This document shows, in pieces, positions 15,416 through 24,086 of a DNA stretch of 30,805 nt. How positions within the stretch are numbered: position 1 is the first letter of the stretch; each line of letters begins with the position of its first letter. Origin of the DNA: Dongia_A sp964542425 (GTDB lineage: Bacteria > Pseudomonadota > Alphaproteobacteria > Dongiales > Dongiaceae); assembly GCA_964542425.1 (NCBI GenBank), contig CAZIUB010000079.1:1-30805 (forward strand), in the 5' to 3' direction. The translations under genes and the position numbers were made by a program. The notes beneath the pieces were generated by a model that worked only from the letters and a program-made list of their open reading frames with translations, was not told the origin of the DNA and did no database searches.

Positions 15416-15460
15416 GGCGGCGGCGCCGAGGGGCGCGCGGTCGCCCCTCGCGCCGCCGCC
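15416..15460. repeat. Strong intercistronic hairpin after the binding-protein gene
   Basis: GGCGGCGGCG (15416-15425) plus CGAGGGGCG (15427-15435) pair with CGCCCCTCG (15442-15450) and CGCCGCCGCC (15451-15460), with one bulged base and a six-base loop. It starts seven bases after the stop codon. There is no U-run. The likely role is protecting the upstream mRNA or attenuating transcription so that binding protein exceeds permease, as described for malE-malF. Confidence 0.75.
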
Positions 15461-15499
15461 GATCGCCTGGCGGCATCCGCGTTCTAAGCTACGATCCCG

Positions 15500-16363
15500 A
15501 TGCACGCTGGAACCCGGCAACGGCTTAGTATCCTGGGCCTGACCGCGCCGGCCTATTTGTGGCTGGCGGTTACCATCTTTCTGCCCCTGGCGGCGATGCT
15601 CTATTTCAGTTTCCTGACCGTGGCCCCGATCGGCAATCGGCAACCGGAATGGACGCTCGCCCATTACCTCGCCTTCTTCCAGAAGGATGTCTACTGGATC
15701 AACGCCAAGCGCTCGCTGGAATTGGGCGTCCATGTCACGTTCTTCTGTGTCCTCATCGGCTATCCGGCGGCGCTGGCGCTGGCTAAGCATGTGCGGGGGC
15801 GCTGGCGCGAGGCCATCTTCCTCCTGATCGTGCTGCCGTTCTGGAGCAATGCGCTGGTTCGCACCTTCTCCTGGACCATGGTGCTGCGGCGAGATGGCAT
15901 GATCGACTGGCTGGTGCGCCTGGTCTGGCCGGGCGCGCCCGAGATCGACATTCTATTCAGCTACCCGGCGATCGTCATCGGCTTGGTACATGCCTATCTG
16001 CCCTATCTGATCCTCACTTGCTATGTCTCCTTGCAGGCGATCGACGATTCGCTGATCGAGGCCGCGCGCAGCCTCGGCGCCGGGCCGCTGCAGGCATTCC
16101 GGCGCGTGACCCTGCCATTGAGCCTGCCTGGGCTGATCGCGGGCGTGATCCTCATTTTCGTGCCGGTGATCGGCTCGTTCATGGAGCCGCGCATCCTCGG
16201 TGGCAAGGATGCGATCATGCTTGGCCCGATCATCGAGAAACAGTTCACGGCGATCTTCAACTGGCCGCTCGGTTCGGCGCTTTCCTTCGTCATGCTGGCG
16301 ATCGTATTGCTCATCCTGGCGATCTCGGCTCCGTTCCTGAAACGGCATTTCCAGACGGCGTGA
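15500..16363 (+). CDS. ABC transporter permease (PotB-like)
   Basis: A 287-residue inner-membrane protein with six predicted membrane segments, the first at about residues 12-35. The cytoplasmic coupling loop reads EAARSLGAGPLQAFRRVTLP, with the EAA...G motif that docks on the ATPase. PLSLPGLIAGVILIFVPVIG follows, typical of PotB/PotH-type permeases, as does ILGGKDAIMLGPIIEKQF. It pairs with the PotC-like permease encoded eight bases downstream. The ATG at 15500 is used; no strong Shine-Dalgarno sequence is visible, which fits lower expression than the binding protein. The 90-base gap before it holds the hairpin described separately. Confidence 0.88.
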   Translation: MHAGTRQRLSILGLTAPAYLWLAVTIFLPLAAMLYFSFLTVAPIGNRQPEWTLAHYLAFFQKDVYWINAKRSLELGVHVTFFCVLIGYPAALALAKHVRGRWREAIFLLIVLPFWSNALVRTFSWTMVLRRDGMIDWLVRLVWPGAPEIDILFSYPAIVIGLVHAYLPYLILTCYVSLQAIDDSLIEAARSLGAGPLQAFRRVTLPLSLPGLIAGVILIFVPVIGSFMEPRILGGKDAIMLGPIIEKQFTAIFNWPLGSALSFVMLAIVLLILAISAPFLKRHFQTA

Positions 16364-16371
16364 GGGCAAGC

Positions 16372-17157
16372 ATGTCCGGTCTTGGCTCGCGGCTCGTCCT
16401 CTCCTACCTGGCGCTGGTCCTGTTCTTCCTCTATTTGCCGGTGGCGGTGATGATCGTGATGGCGTTCAACCGATCGCCACTCTACGAGATGCCATTGACC
16501 TTCGATCTGGTGTGGTTCAAGGCGCTCGCGGCAAACGACCGCTTGCTTGGCGCCAGCCTCAACTCGGTGCTGATCGCGATCGCCAACACCATCGTCGCGA
16601 CCGCGCTTGGAACCATGGCGGCGCTGGCCTTCGCCCGCTACCGGTTTCGCGGTCGAACGCTGCTGCGATTGCTGCTCTTTCCACCGATCACCATTCCCTG
16701 GCTGATCATCGGCACCTCGATGCTGGTGCTGTTCTTCTGGATCGGAATCGGGCGGGGATTGCACGCCATCCTCCTCGGACACGTGGCGCTGTCGCTGCCC
16801 TACGTGATCGTCGTAATCGGCGCCCGGTTGCAGAGCTTCGGCGTGGCCCTGGAGGAGGCGGCGGCGACTTTGGGCGCCTCGCCTTGGCAGGTGTTCTGGC
16901 GGGTGAGCGTGCCGGTGATGTTGCCCGGCGTGGTGGCGGCCACCTTGTTCGCATTCGCCGTTTCCTTCGACCAGTTCGTCATCTCCTATTTCCTGGCCCC
17001 GCCCGGCGTTTCCACCTTGCCGGTCGAAATCTATTCCGCCATCCGCAAGGGCTTCACGCCGGAAATCAACGCCATCTCCACGATCATCATCGTGGTCTCG
17101 ATGGGCCTGATGCTGTTGTTCGCCAGGCTCTACCGCTTCGGGGGCGAACGGTCATGA
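16372..17157 (+). CDS. ABC transporter permease (PotC-like)
   Basis: A 261-residue inner-membrane protein with six predicted membrane segments. The coupling motif is EEAAATLGASPWQVFWRVSV, followed by PVMLPGVVAATLFAFAVSFD and FDQFVISYFLAPPGVSTLP, which is typical of PotC/PotI. The N-terminal half has FNRSPLYEMPLTFDLVWFKAL, also a PotC feature. The start is the ATG at 16372, eight bases after the PotB-like stop; a longer frame upstream overlaps that gene and has no family sequence. The stop overlaps the ATPase start (ATGA), so the two are translationally coupled. Confidence 0.88.
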   Translation: MSGLGSRLVLSYLALVLFFLYLPVAVMIVMAFNRSPLYEMPLTFDLVWFKALAANDRLLGASLNSVLIAIANTIVATALGTMAALAFARYRFRGRTLLRLLLFPPITIPWLIIGTSMLVLFFWIGIGRGLHAILLGHVALSLPYVIVVIGARLQSFGVALEEAAATLGASPWQVFWRVSVPVMLPGVVAATLFAFAVSFDQFVISYFLAPPGVSTLPVEIYSAIRKGFTPEINAISTIIIVVSMGLMLLFARLYRFGGERS

Positions 17158-18218
17158 GCAATGTCGCGATCCATCGCGCGCGCAAGCTCTATGGCCAAGC
17201 CGCGGCCTTGGACGGGGTGTCGATCGACTTCGCCGACGGGGAATTTTTCGGCCTGCTCGGCCCCTCGGGCAGCGGCAAGACCACACTGCTGCGGGCCATC
17301 GCCGGTTTCGTGGCGCTCGACGAAGGCGAAATCAGCATTGCCGGCGAGCGCGTCGAACACGTCCCCGTGCACAAGCGCGCGATCGGCATGGTGTTCCAGA
17401 ATTACGCGCTGTTCCCGCATTTGAACGTCGCGGAAAATGTCGGTTTCGGGCTCAGCGTGCGCGGCCATTCCGGGGCCGAGATCGCGCGGCGGGTGGCCGA
17501 GATGCTGGATTTGGTGCGCTTGCCCGGGTTCGAGGCGCGCAAGCCGCGGCAATTGTCGGGTGGCCAGCAACAGCGCGTGGCGTTGGCCCGCGCACTCATC
17601 ACCCGGCCCAGGGTGTTGCTGCTGGACGAACCGCTGGGTGCCCTCGACCGGCGCCTGCGCCAGGAGATGCAGGTCGAATTGAAGCAGATTCAGCGCGAGA
17701 TCGGCATCACCGCGATCTTCGTCACCCATGACCAGGAGGAGGCGCTCACCCTCTCCGACCGCATCGCCATCGTCAACCAGGGCCGGGTGGCGCAACTGGG
17801 CCTGCCGCAACAGGTCTATGAACATCCAGCCGACGTGTTCGCGGCGCGGTTCCTGGGCGATGCCAACATCTTCACCGGAACCGCCAGCGAGCTGGGCGTG
17901 GTGTTGGAAGACGGAACCCTGATCCGGGTCGCGAACCCGATCGCGCCGGGCGGCGCCACCATCATCGTGCGACCGGAGAAGCTGACTATCGCAAGTTCCA
18001 ACGAAACCCTGCCCGAGGGCCTCGTCAATCGGCTCACCGGAACCGTCCAACAAGCGATCTATTCGGGGAATTCAATCACCTATCGGGTGACAATCGCCGG
18101 ATCCGGGGCCGCGCCAATCCTGGCCTTCGCGCAGAACCGATCGGCCTCGCTCCTGTCACCCGGCACGCCGGTCATTCTGGCTTGGTTGCCGGAACATACG
18201 ATCGGGGTGGCGCCATGA
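17154..18218 (+). CDS. ABC transporter ATPase (PotA-like)
   Basis: A 354-residue ATPase. Walker A is GPSGSGKTT, the Q-loop is VFQNYALFPHLNV, the signature is LSGGQQQRVALARAL, Walker B is VLLLDEPLGALD and the switch is TAIFVTHDQEEAL. The C-terminal 120 residues form the TOBE-type regulatory domain (LGDANIFTGT, IIVRPEKL, GTVQQAIYSGNSITYRV), as in PotA/MalK. It drives the polyamine-type importer encoded just upstream. The start overlaps the previous stop by four bases. The gene ends 14 bases before the convergent DUF1499-like gene. All catalytic residues appear intact. Confidence 0.9.
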   Translation: MSNVAIHRARKLYGQAAALDGVSIDFADGEFFGLLGPSGSGKTTLLRAIAGFVALDEGEISIAGERVEHVPVHKRAIGMVFQNYALFPHLNVAENVGFGLSVRGHSGAEIARRVAEMLDLVRLPGFEARKPRQLSGGQQQRVALARALITRPRVLLLDEPLGALDRRLRQEMQVELKQIQREIGITAIFVTHDQEEALTLSDRIAIVNQGRVAQLGLPQQVYEHPADVFAARFLGDANIFTGTASELGVVLEDGTLIRVANPIAPGGATIIVRPEKLTIASSNETLPEGLVNRLTGTVQQAIYSGNSITYRVTIAGSGAAPILAFAQNRSASLLSPGTPVILAWLPEHTIGVAP

Positions 18219-18232
18219 TCCGATCCGGAACT

Positions 18233-18799
18233 TCACGGGCTCAGCCGCGCCAGCCAATCTAGCGCCCGGGCTCGATTGACCCCCAGATCGGAACGACCAT
18301 AAATCGACCGGCTGTAAATGGCCAATGTCGAGCGATTGTCGCCAAGGGCAAGGAAACGCACGGTGATCAGGTCGGGGAAGCGCAGGATCAGGGACCGCTG
18401 GACGTAATCCGCCTGGGCCTGGGCAGGATCGTGCCGCAGCATTGCGACCCGCTTCTCGGTTGCCACAAATGCTTGGAACGCCGCTTCAAGCTCGGACGCC
18501 GGTCGCTCGAAGATCGGCGCCAGCGCATCGGGCGCCTGGCACAGATCGGCCGGGCAGACCAAAAAGTGATTGGGCGTTCCCGGCTGTTCCAGCCTGGCAA
18601 AATCGACGATCGGCAACGAACCGATCGGCAGTAATCCGGTCATCATTCGGCCGTCGGCGAAGGCCGTGACAATTCCCGCCGCGATCAGGAATCCAGCCGC
18701 CCGGCGATATCGCTTCGCCTTCGAACCCGGTGCCCGTGAGAGGTCGCCCCCGGGGCTGTTCCTGGGCCTATTCCTGCCCCATTCATCGAATAATTTCAT
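18233..18799 (-). CDS. DUF1499-like protein with one membrane segment
   Basis: A 188-residue protein. After a basic N-terminus there is a single hydrophobic stretch around residues 36-60 (AAGFLIAAGIVTAF and a second, weaker one), so it is probably membrane-anchored. The C-terminus has IYSRSIYGRSDLGVNRARALDWLARL, which matches the RSrSr.GrsDlGvNr.R...Wl..L end of the DUF1499 family. Function of the family is unknown. Start choice is weak: ATG 18799 has a G-run only two bases upstream, and ATG 18814 has no ribosome site. It is convergent with the PotA-like gene and divergent from the TIGR03032-like gene. Confidence 0.65.
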   Translation of the reverse strand: MKLFDEWGRNRPRNSPGGDLSRAPGSKAKRYRRAAGFLIAAGIVTAFADGRMMTGLLPIGSLPIVDFARLEQPGTPNHFLVCPADLCQAPDALAPIFERPASELEAAFQAFVATEKRVAMLRHDPAQAQADYVQRSLILRFPDLITVRFLALGDNRSTLAIYSRSIYGRSDLGVNRARALDWLARLSP

Positions 18800-18969
18800 G
18801 TCCCCCGATACCATGTGTCATGGCCAAGGCGGTAGGGGCCGTTCGGGGTCGGCAATCCGGCATGGCATCACCCCCAAACGAAGGGGCTGGCGCACGCTCG
18901 ACCTACTCTGGCAGTATTTACCGGAATTTGGTGACGAAGAGCCCGTCGTGGCGTGAGGAAACATTATCG

Positions 18970-20019
18970 ATGAACGATCAGACTTCCCAGCCGCAGCTTG
19001 AATTCCTGCCCTCGCGCCAGTTCCCCAACTGGCTGGGCGAACAGGGGCTGTCGCTTGCCTTCACCACCTATCAGGCCGGCAAGCTGTTCCTGATCGGTCT
19101 GCAGCCCAATGGCCGCCTGTCGGTGTTCGAGCGCACTTTCAACCGCTGCATGGGGCTGTGGTCCAACGGCCAAACCCTGTGGATGACCACGCTTTATCAG
19201 CTTTGGCGCTTCGAGAACGCGTTGGCGCCAGGCGAATTCAGCGATGGCTACGACCGGTTGTTCGTGCCGCAACTGGCCTATACGACCGGCGATCTCGATT
19301 TGCACGATATCGGGATCGACGGCGCGGGCCGCCCGATTCTTGTCAACACCTTGTTCTCGTGTCTGGCCGCGACATCGGAAGCCAAGAGTTTTCGCCCGCT
19401 GTGGCGACCGTCTTTCGTTTCCAAGCTGGTGCCCGAGGACCGCTGCCATTTGAACGGGCTCGCCATGGAAGGGGGGGAAGCGCGCTACGCGACCGCGGTG
19501 GGCGAGACCGATGTGGCCGATGGCTGGCGTGCCCAGCGCGTGGGTGGCGGCGTGATCATCGACGTGAAGTCGAGCGCGATTGTCGGGCGCGGCTATTCCA
19601 TGCCGCATTCACCCAGGCTCCATGACGGCAAGCTCTGGGTCTTGGATTCGGGCACTGGCCGGTTCGGGCATTGCGACCCGGCGAGCGGGCATTTCGAGGA
19701 AGTGGCCTTCGCGCCCGGCTATCAGCGTGGCCTGTCGTTCCACGGCCGCTTCGCGATTATCGGGCTATCCCAGCCGCGCGAGAATCGCACCTTCTCCGGC
19801 CTGCCGCTGGACGAGGCCCTGCAATCCCGCAAGGCCGAGCCGCAATGTGGCCTGCTGGTCGTCGATCTCAAGACCGGCGGCATCGTCCATTGGCTGAAGA
19901 TCCAAGGCATCGTGCACGAGCTCTACGACGTGGTCTCGCTGTCCGGGATCAAGCGCCCGCAGGCGCTGGGTTTCAAGACCGACGAAATCCGTCGTGTGCT
20001 CACGATCGAAGAAGGCTGA
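18970..20019 (+). CDS. TIGR03032-family conserved protein
   Basis: A 349-residue protein starting MNDQTSQPQLEFLPSRQFPN. The blocks SLAFTTYQAGKLFLIGLQPN, FNRCMGLW, TLWMTTLYQLWRFEN, LDLHDIGIDGAGRPILVNTL, CHLNGLAMEGGEARYATAVG, SMPHSPRLHDGKLWVLDSGT and PGYQRGLSFHGRFAIIGLSQ are those of the TIGR03032/DUF4915 family, which looks like a beta-propeller. There is no signal peptide. No reaction is established that I know of. It is followed after only ten bases by a TPR/GT41 glycosyltransferase gene, so the two are very likely co-transcribed and may act on the same target. The ATG at 18970 is preferred; the frame upstream has no family sequence. Confidence 0.82.
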   Translation: MNDQTSQPQLEFLPSRQFPNWLGEQGLSLAFTTYQAGKLFLIGLQPNGRLSVFERTFNRCMGLWSNGQTLWMTTLYQLWRFENALAPGEFSDGYDRLFVPQLAYTTGDLDLHDIGIDGAGRPILVNTLFSCLAATSEAKSFRPLWRPSFVSKLVPEDRCHLNGLAMEGGEARYATAVGETDVADGWRAQRVGGGVIIDVKSSAIVGRGYSMPHSPRLHDGKLWVLDSGTGRFGHCDPASGHFEEVAFAPGYQRGLSFHGRFAIIGLSQPRENRTFSGLPLDEALQSRKAEPQCGLLVVDLKTGGIVHWLKIQGIVHELYDVVSLSGIKRPQALGFKTDEIRRVLTIEEG

Positions 20020-20029
20020 GCATCACGCG

Positions 20030-21802
20030 ATGGCCTCGCCGGATCGCAGCGGCAAACCGCTCAGCGTCTCGGATTTGATGGCCGAGGCGATCGGCCGGCA
20101 TCAGGCGGGCGATCTCATGAACGCGGTTTCGCTTTATCGGCGCGTCTTGCGCGACCATCCCGACCATGGCGGCGCCTGGGCCAATCTCGGCATCGCGCTC
20201 AAATTCCACGGCGACTTGTCCGGCGCGCTCGAGGCATGCGGCAAGGCGGTCTCCCTCGATCCCAAGAACGCCAACGCCCACAACAATCTGGGCATCGCGC
20301 TGGCGGCACTCGGCCGCCACGCCGAGGCGGCGGCTTCGCACCGCCAGGCGCTCGCCATCGATCCTCGGTTTCACGAATGCTGGTCCAATCTGGGCCTCGC
20401 GCTCTCGGCCATGGGCGATCCCGGCCGGGCGGTGGATGCCTTCCGCCGCGCGCTCGCGATCAAGCCGGACCATACCGAGGCCTTGGTCCAGTTCATCTAC
20501 CACGCTCTGCAAATCTGCGATTGGCGGCATCTGGACGGCGCCATCGCCCGCATGGCCGAGACCATTGCCAAGGACAAGGGCGAGGTCAATCCCTTCGCGC
20601 TCCTGGCGATCTGCCAGGACCCGCAAGAGAGCCTGCGCGCGGCCAGGAACTTCTCGCGCCGGGTGGAGACTAGCGTCGCGGCGCTGGCGCGCCCCAATTT
20701 GGCGCCGAGGAGGCAAATGGGACGACCCAGGATCGGGTATCTCAGCGGCGATTTTCATGGCCACGCCACTGCCTATCTGGCGGCTGAGATGTTCGAATCC
20801 CACGATCGCGACCGCTTCGAGATTTTCGCCTATTCCTATGGCCCCGACGACGGAAGCGAGATGCGGAAGCGCGTGATGGGCGCTTTCGAGCATTTCGTCG
20901 ATCTGTCGTCCTTGTCGCTCGAGGCATCGGCCGCGCGCATCGCCGAGGATGGGATCGACCTCTTGATCGATCTCAAGGGATATACCCAGGGTGCGCGCAC
21001 CGGCATCCTGGCCTTGCGCCCGGCCCCGATTCAAGCGGCCTATCTCGGCTATCCCGGCACCATGGGCGCCGATTTCATCGACTTTGCCATCGTCGATGCC
21101 TTCGTCGCACCCAAGGGCGCCGAGGCGGATTACACCGAGCGCCTGTTGCGCCTCTCCGGTTCCTATCAGCCCAACGACAGCAGGAGGTCGATCGCGCCCG
21201 ATCCGGGCACCCGCGAGGGTCACGGCCTGCCCGAGGATGGCATCGTCTTCTGTTGTTTCAACCAGACTTACAAGATCGGCCCGCATAGTTTTGCCACCTG
21301 GATGCGATTGCTGCACGCCTTGCCAGGGAGCGTGCTTTGGCTCATGGCCTTCAATGCTCAGGCGCCGGAGCGGCTGCGCGAGGCGGCCAAGGCCGCCGGC
21401 ATTCATCCCTCGCGCCTGGTCTTCGCCGATAAGCTTCCGCTGGACCGGCATCTGGCGCGCATTACTTTGGCCGATCTATTCCTGGACACCTGGCCCTGCA
21501 ACGCCCACACCACGGCAAGCGACGCGCTGTGGGCCGGAATTCCAGTCGTGACCCTTGCCGGGCGGACCTTCGCCGCCCGGGTCGCGGGTTCCCTGCTCAA
21601 CGCGCTGGGCATGCCCGATCTGATCGCCCCGGACGCGCAATCCTATGAGCGTCTGGCCCTGCGCTTGGCCGAGGACGCGCCGGAGCGCGCTCGGGCGAAA
21701 TCGCGCCTGTTGCGGGCGCGCGAGACCAGCGATCTTTTCTCCGGCGAGAAGGCGGCGCGCAAACTTGAATCGGCGTTCGACGAGATGCTCAAAGGCACTT
21801 AG
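20030..21802 (+). CDS. TPR-repeat glycosyltransferase, GT41 (SPINDLY/OGT-like)
   Basis: A 590-residue protein. Residues about 15-150 hold roughly four TPR units (AWANLGIALKFHGDLSGAL, AHNNLGIALAALGRHAEAA, CWSNLGLALSAMGDPGRAV). Residues 233-590 form the GT41 catalytic region: RIGYLSGDFHGHATAYL, DLLIDLKGYT, RPAPIQAAYLGYPGTMGADF, CFNQTYKIGP with the lysine expected to contact UDP, RLVFADKLP, and DTWPCNAHTTASDALWAGIP followed by VVTLAGRTFAARVAGSLL. These are the nucleotide-sugar sites of O-GlcNAc/O-fucosyl transferases. It is expected to be cytosolic and to glycosylate Ser/Thr of a protein held by the TPR arm. The target is unknown; the co-transcribed TIGR03032-like protein is a candidate partner. 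Confidence 0.85.
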   Translation: MASPDRSGKPLSVSDLMAEAIGRHQAGDLMNAVSLYRRVLRDHPDHGGAWANLGIALKFHGDLSGALEACGKAVSLDPKNANAHNNLGIALAALGRHAEAAASHRQALAIDPRFHECWSNLGLALSAMGDPGRAVDAFRRALAIKPDHTEALVQFIYHALQICDWRHLDGAIARMAETIAKDKGEVNPFALLAICQDPQESLRAARNFSRRVETSVAALARPNLAPRRQMGRPRIGYLSGDFHGHATAYLAAEMFESHDRDRFEIFAYSYGPDDGSEMRKRVMGAFEHFVDLSSLSLEASAARIAEDGIDLLIDLKGYTQGARTGILALRPAPIQAAYLGYPGTMGADFIDFAIVDAFVAPKGAEADYTERLLRLSGSYQPNDSRRSIAPDPGTREGHGLPEDGIVFCCFNQTYKIGPHSFATWMRLLHALPGSVLWLMAFNAQAPERLREAAKAAGIHPSRLVFADKLPLDRHLARITLADLFLDTWPCNAHTTASDALWAGIPVVTLAGRTFAARVAGSLLNALGMPDLIAPDAQSYERLALRLAEDAPERARAKSRLLRARETSDLFSGEKAARKLESAFDEMLKGT

Positions 21803-21992
21803 CGCGGTTCTCAACTGCGTGCAGTCGCTTTCTCGGCGTCATGCCCGCGCTTGACCCATGGCGTTCATGGACCGCCAGTCTGTCTGCTTTATCCGCCGCG
21901 CGAGCGCTCGCGTAACGGAGCGGGGGCAGTCGCGATGAACCGGGGTCGCGCCAGCGATAGCTACCCCATGGAATGCGCTAAGATGGGCCACC

Positions 21993-22946
21993 ATGCCACG
22001 CATCATCACCATCACCATGAACCCCTCGCTCGATCTTTCGACCTTGGTCGATCGATTCGTGGCCGGTCGGAAGCTGCGCTGCGGGCCGGCGCGCGTCGAT
22101 CCCGGCGGCGGCGGGATCAATGTGTCGCGCGTGATCCGTGAACTGGGTGGTGAGAGCGTCCGCTTGGCGACGATCGGCGGACATTCCGGCAAGGCGCTTG
22201 CCGATTTGCTGCGCGAGGGTGGTGTGACGCCGCGCCGAATACCGATGGCGGGCGCCATGCGCCGAAACCTGGCAATCGCCGAGCGCGAGACCGGCCGCCA
22301 GTTCCGGTTCGTCTTGCCCGGGCCGCTGGTGCGAGGGTCCGAATGGCGGCGCGCGCTGGCCCGGATCCAAGGCCTGCTCGGCCGGGGAGACCGGTTGGTG
22401 GAGAGCGGCTCCCTGCCGCCCGGAATACCCGCCGATTTCTAGGCGCGACTGGCGCGGAGCGCGCGCCGCCGGGGTGCGCATTTTCTGATCGATTCCTCGG
22501 GGCCAGCCCTCAAGGCAGCACTCGCGGCTGGCGCTGACCTCGTGAAGCCAAACCGCCATGAGTTCAAGGAATTATCCGGCCAGGGCAAGGACGATTGGCA
22601 AAATATCGCTGTCGTTTCGGCGCGCTGGGTGGCATGAGGCCTGGCGCGCGCGGTGCTGGCAACCAGGGGTGGCGATGGCGCGCTCCTCACCGATGGCTAT
22701 GGCCAATGGCGTATCCAGGCGCCGCGAGTGACCGTCACAAGCCCGATCGGCGCCGGCGATTCCTGCCTGGGATCGGTGGCGTTCTCGCTGGCGCGAGGCC
22801 GCTCGCTGCTCGATGCAGCCCGCCTGGGCTTGGCCGCCGCCGCCGCCCTGCTGACGCCGGCGACCGAGCTGGCGCGCAGGCGGGATATCCTGCGCCTGGA
22901 AAAGGCGACGCGGGTCTGGCGCATCCGTTCTAAAGCACGAATTTGA
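21993..22946 (+). pseudogene. PfkB-type sugar kinase (1-phosphofructokinase-like), broken by two in-frame stops
   Basis: One frame runs 318 codons from ATG 21993 to TGA 22946 and reads as a complete pfkB-family kinase. It has MPRIITITMNPSLDLS, the GGGGINVSRVIRELGG sugar-binding block, LVESGSLPPGIPADF, LIDSSGPALKAALAAG, DLVKPNRHEFKELSG, ATRGGDGALLTDGYG and the catalytic SPIGAGDSCLGSV. Two stop codons interrupt it: TAG at 22440-22442 just after PADF, where relatives usually have an aromatic residue, and TGA at 22635-22637 between VSARWVA and GLARAVLATRGG. No frameshift is needed, so the decay looks recent. The first stop leaves a 149-residue product lacking the ATP and catalytic part. Other genes here end with TAG and TGA, so recoding is unlikely. 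The end overlaps the convergent M55 gene by 17 bases. Confidence 0.82.
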
Positions 22947-23727
22947 GCATCCGCATCACGTCCAGGAAATTGTCGGTCTCCAGCCGGATCGTGTTGTCGC
23001 CGGCGGCTTTGGCGCCCGGATACCACGACGCGCGATAGGCCCTGGTCGGAACGTTGAAAGTAAGCTCGACATCGAAGTTGCGGGGCAACGCGATCTTGGC
23101 CTTGGCCAATTCGCCCTTGAGCGAAGCGGCGACACCCTCGCGGATCAGGCGCCGGGCCAGGGAGGGCGCCAGGCTCACGGTCGAATTGCCTACGCCCCTG
23201 GTGACGGCAAGCGTGCGCGAAGCCGGATTGAAGTCCCTGACATCGGCGCATAGCCGCTCGTCTCCAGACACGAAGACGACCGGTACGCCTAGAGTGGCGG
23301 CGGCGTATGAATGCAGCATGAATTCCGAAATGGCTTGGCCGTTGATCTTCAGCAAGCCGACATTGGTGGACATGGTGTGGGCCAGGGGATTGCCCTCGGC
23401 CCCGGCCCGGGAGTGGTAGCCGATAAACACCGCGGCGGCGAAGCTCTCGTCCATCTCCTGGATCATGGAAAAGGGATGCCCGCTCCAGCCGTGGATCAGT
23501 TGGGCGCATTCGGGCAATTCCTCGCCCCGGATGTTACGGCCGCTGTCATGGGCGTCCTTGACCAGGATCTCGCTGGCCCCAGCTTCGATGGCACCTTCGC
23601 AGGCCGCCAGCGCCTCGCGCGTCATTTCGTCGCGGAACTGGGGATAATCCGGGTGCTTCTTGGTCGCCTCGTCCCAATGGCTGATACCCGCCACGCCCTC
23701 GATATCGACGCTGATGTAAACCTTCAT
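22930..23727 (-). CDS. M55-family D-aminopeptidase (DppA-like)
   Basis: A 265-residue zinc peptidase. The ligand positions known from Bacillus DppA are present: D8 and E10 in ISVDIEG, H60 in VKDAHDSGRN, H105 in IGYHSRAG and E135 in AISEFMLHS; H117 in LAHTMS matches the catalytic histidine. DppA forms a decamer and cleaves D-Ala-D-Ala-type peptides; other members handle D-amino acid peptides from cell wall or diet. Length is normal. No signal peptide, so it is cytosolic. The ATG at 23727 starts the conserved MKVYISVD strand. It is convergent with the broken kinase and divergent from the small conserved gene at 23790. Confidence 0.9.
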   Translation of the reverse strand: MKVYISVDIEGVAGISHWDEATKKHPDYPQFRDEMTREALAACEGAIEAGASEILVKDAHDSGRNIRGEELPECAQLIHGWSGHPFSMIQEMDESFAAAVFIGYHSRAGAEGNPLAHTMSTNVGLLKINGQAISEFMLHSYAAATLGVPVVFVSGDERLCADVRDFNPASRTLAVTRGVGNSTVSLAPSLARRLIREGVAASLKGELAKAKIALPRNFDVELTFNVPTRAYRASWYPGAKAAGDNTIRLETDNFLDVMRMLKFVL

Positions 23728-23789
23728 TGCTATTGACCGATTCGCCCCGAGATTGATTCAGCGCAATGATTGGGGCTCCCGATCGCGCC

Positions 23790-24086
23790 ATGTTCAAACC
23801 TGGGAGGAAGCGAACCAAGCTGACCTACGAGGATTGCGTGGGCATGTGCGGACTGACCAAGGAAGAGGTCGAGGCCATCGCCGAGCACGAACACATTCCA
23901 GCGATCATCGCCGCCGAGCTTGCGAACTATTTGTGCCGCGACGAAGCCGGGGAATGCTGCATCCGAGGCTACATCCTCGACGATATCGCCGCCGCCGAGA
24001 CCCGCGGAGATGCCGCGCACGTGCTCCTTCTGAAGGCAGTTCTGTTCCACTTCCTGAAGACCCATCCCAACGCGCTTGCCGCCTAA
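23790..24086 (+). CDS. Small conserved alphaproteobacterial protein of unknown function
   Basis: A 98-residue protein starting MFKPGRKRTKLTYEDCVGMC. It continues GLTKEEVEAIAEHEHIPAII and then a helix-rich part with C-x(6-7)-CC (LCRDEAGECCIRGYILDDI). I recall this family as common in Rhodospirillales and relatives without a known role. The four cysteines and two histidines might bind metal, but no standard motif is visible. The start could also be the ATG at 23766, adding eight residues (MIGAPDRA); neither has a clear Shine-Dalgarno sequence, and the later one matches the family start. The stop overlaps the argB stop on the other strand by four bases. Confidence 0.7.
   Translation: MFKPGRKRTKLTYEDCVGMCGLTKEEVEAIAEHEHIPAIIAAELANYLCRDEAGECCIRGYILDDIAAAETRGDAAHVLLLKAVLFHFLKTHPNALAA

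Noticed and set aside
22440..22637. Stop-codon reassignment or selenocysteine/pyrrolysine insertion in the pfkB-type gene
   Set aside because: TAG and TGA end other intact genes in the window, and no recoding hairpin is apparent; a pseudogene is simpler.
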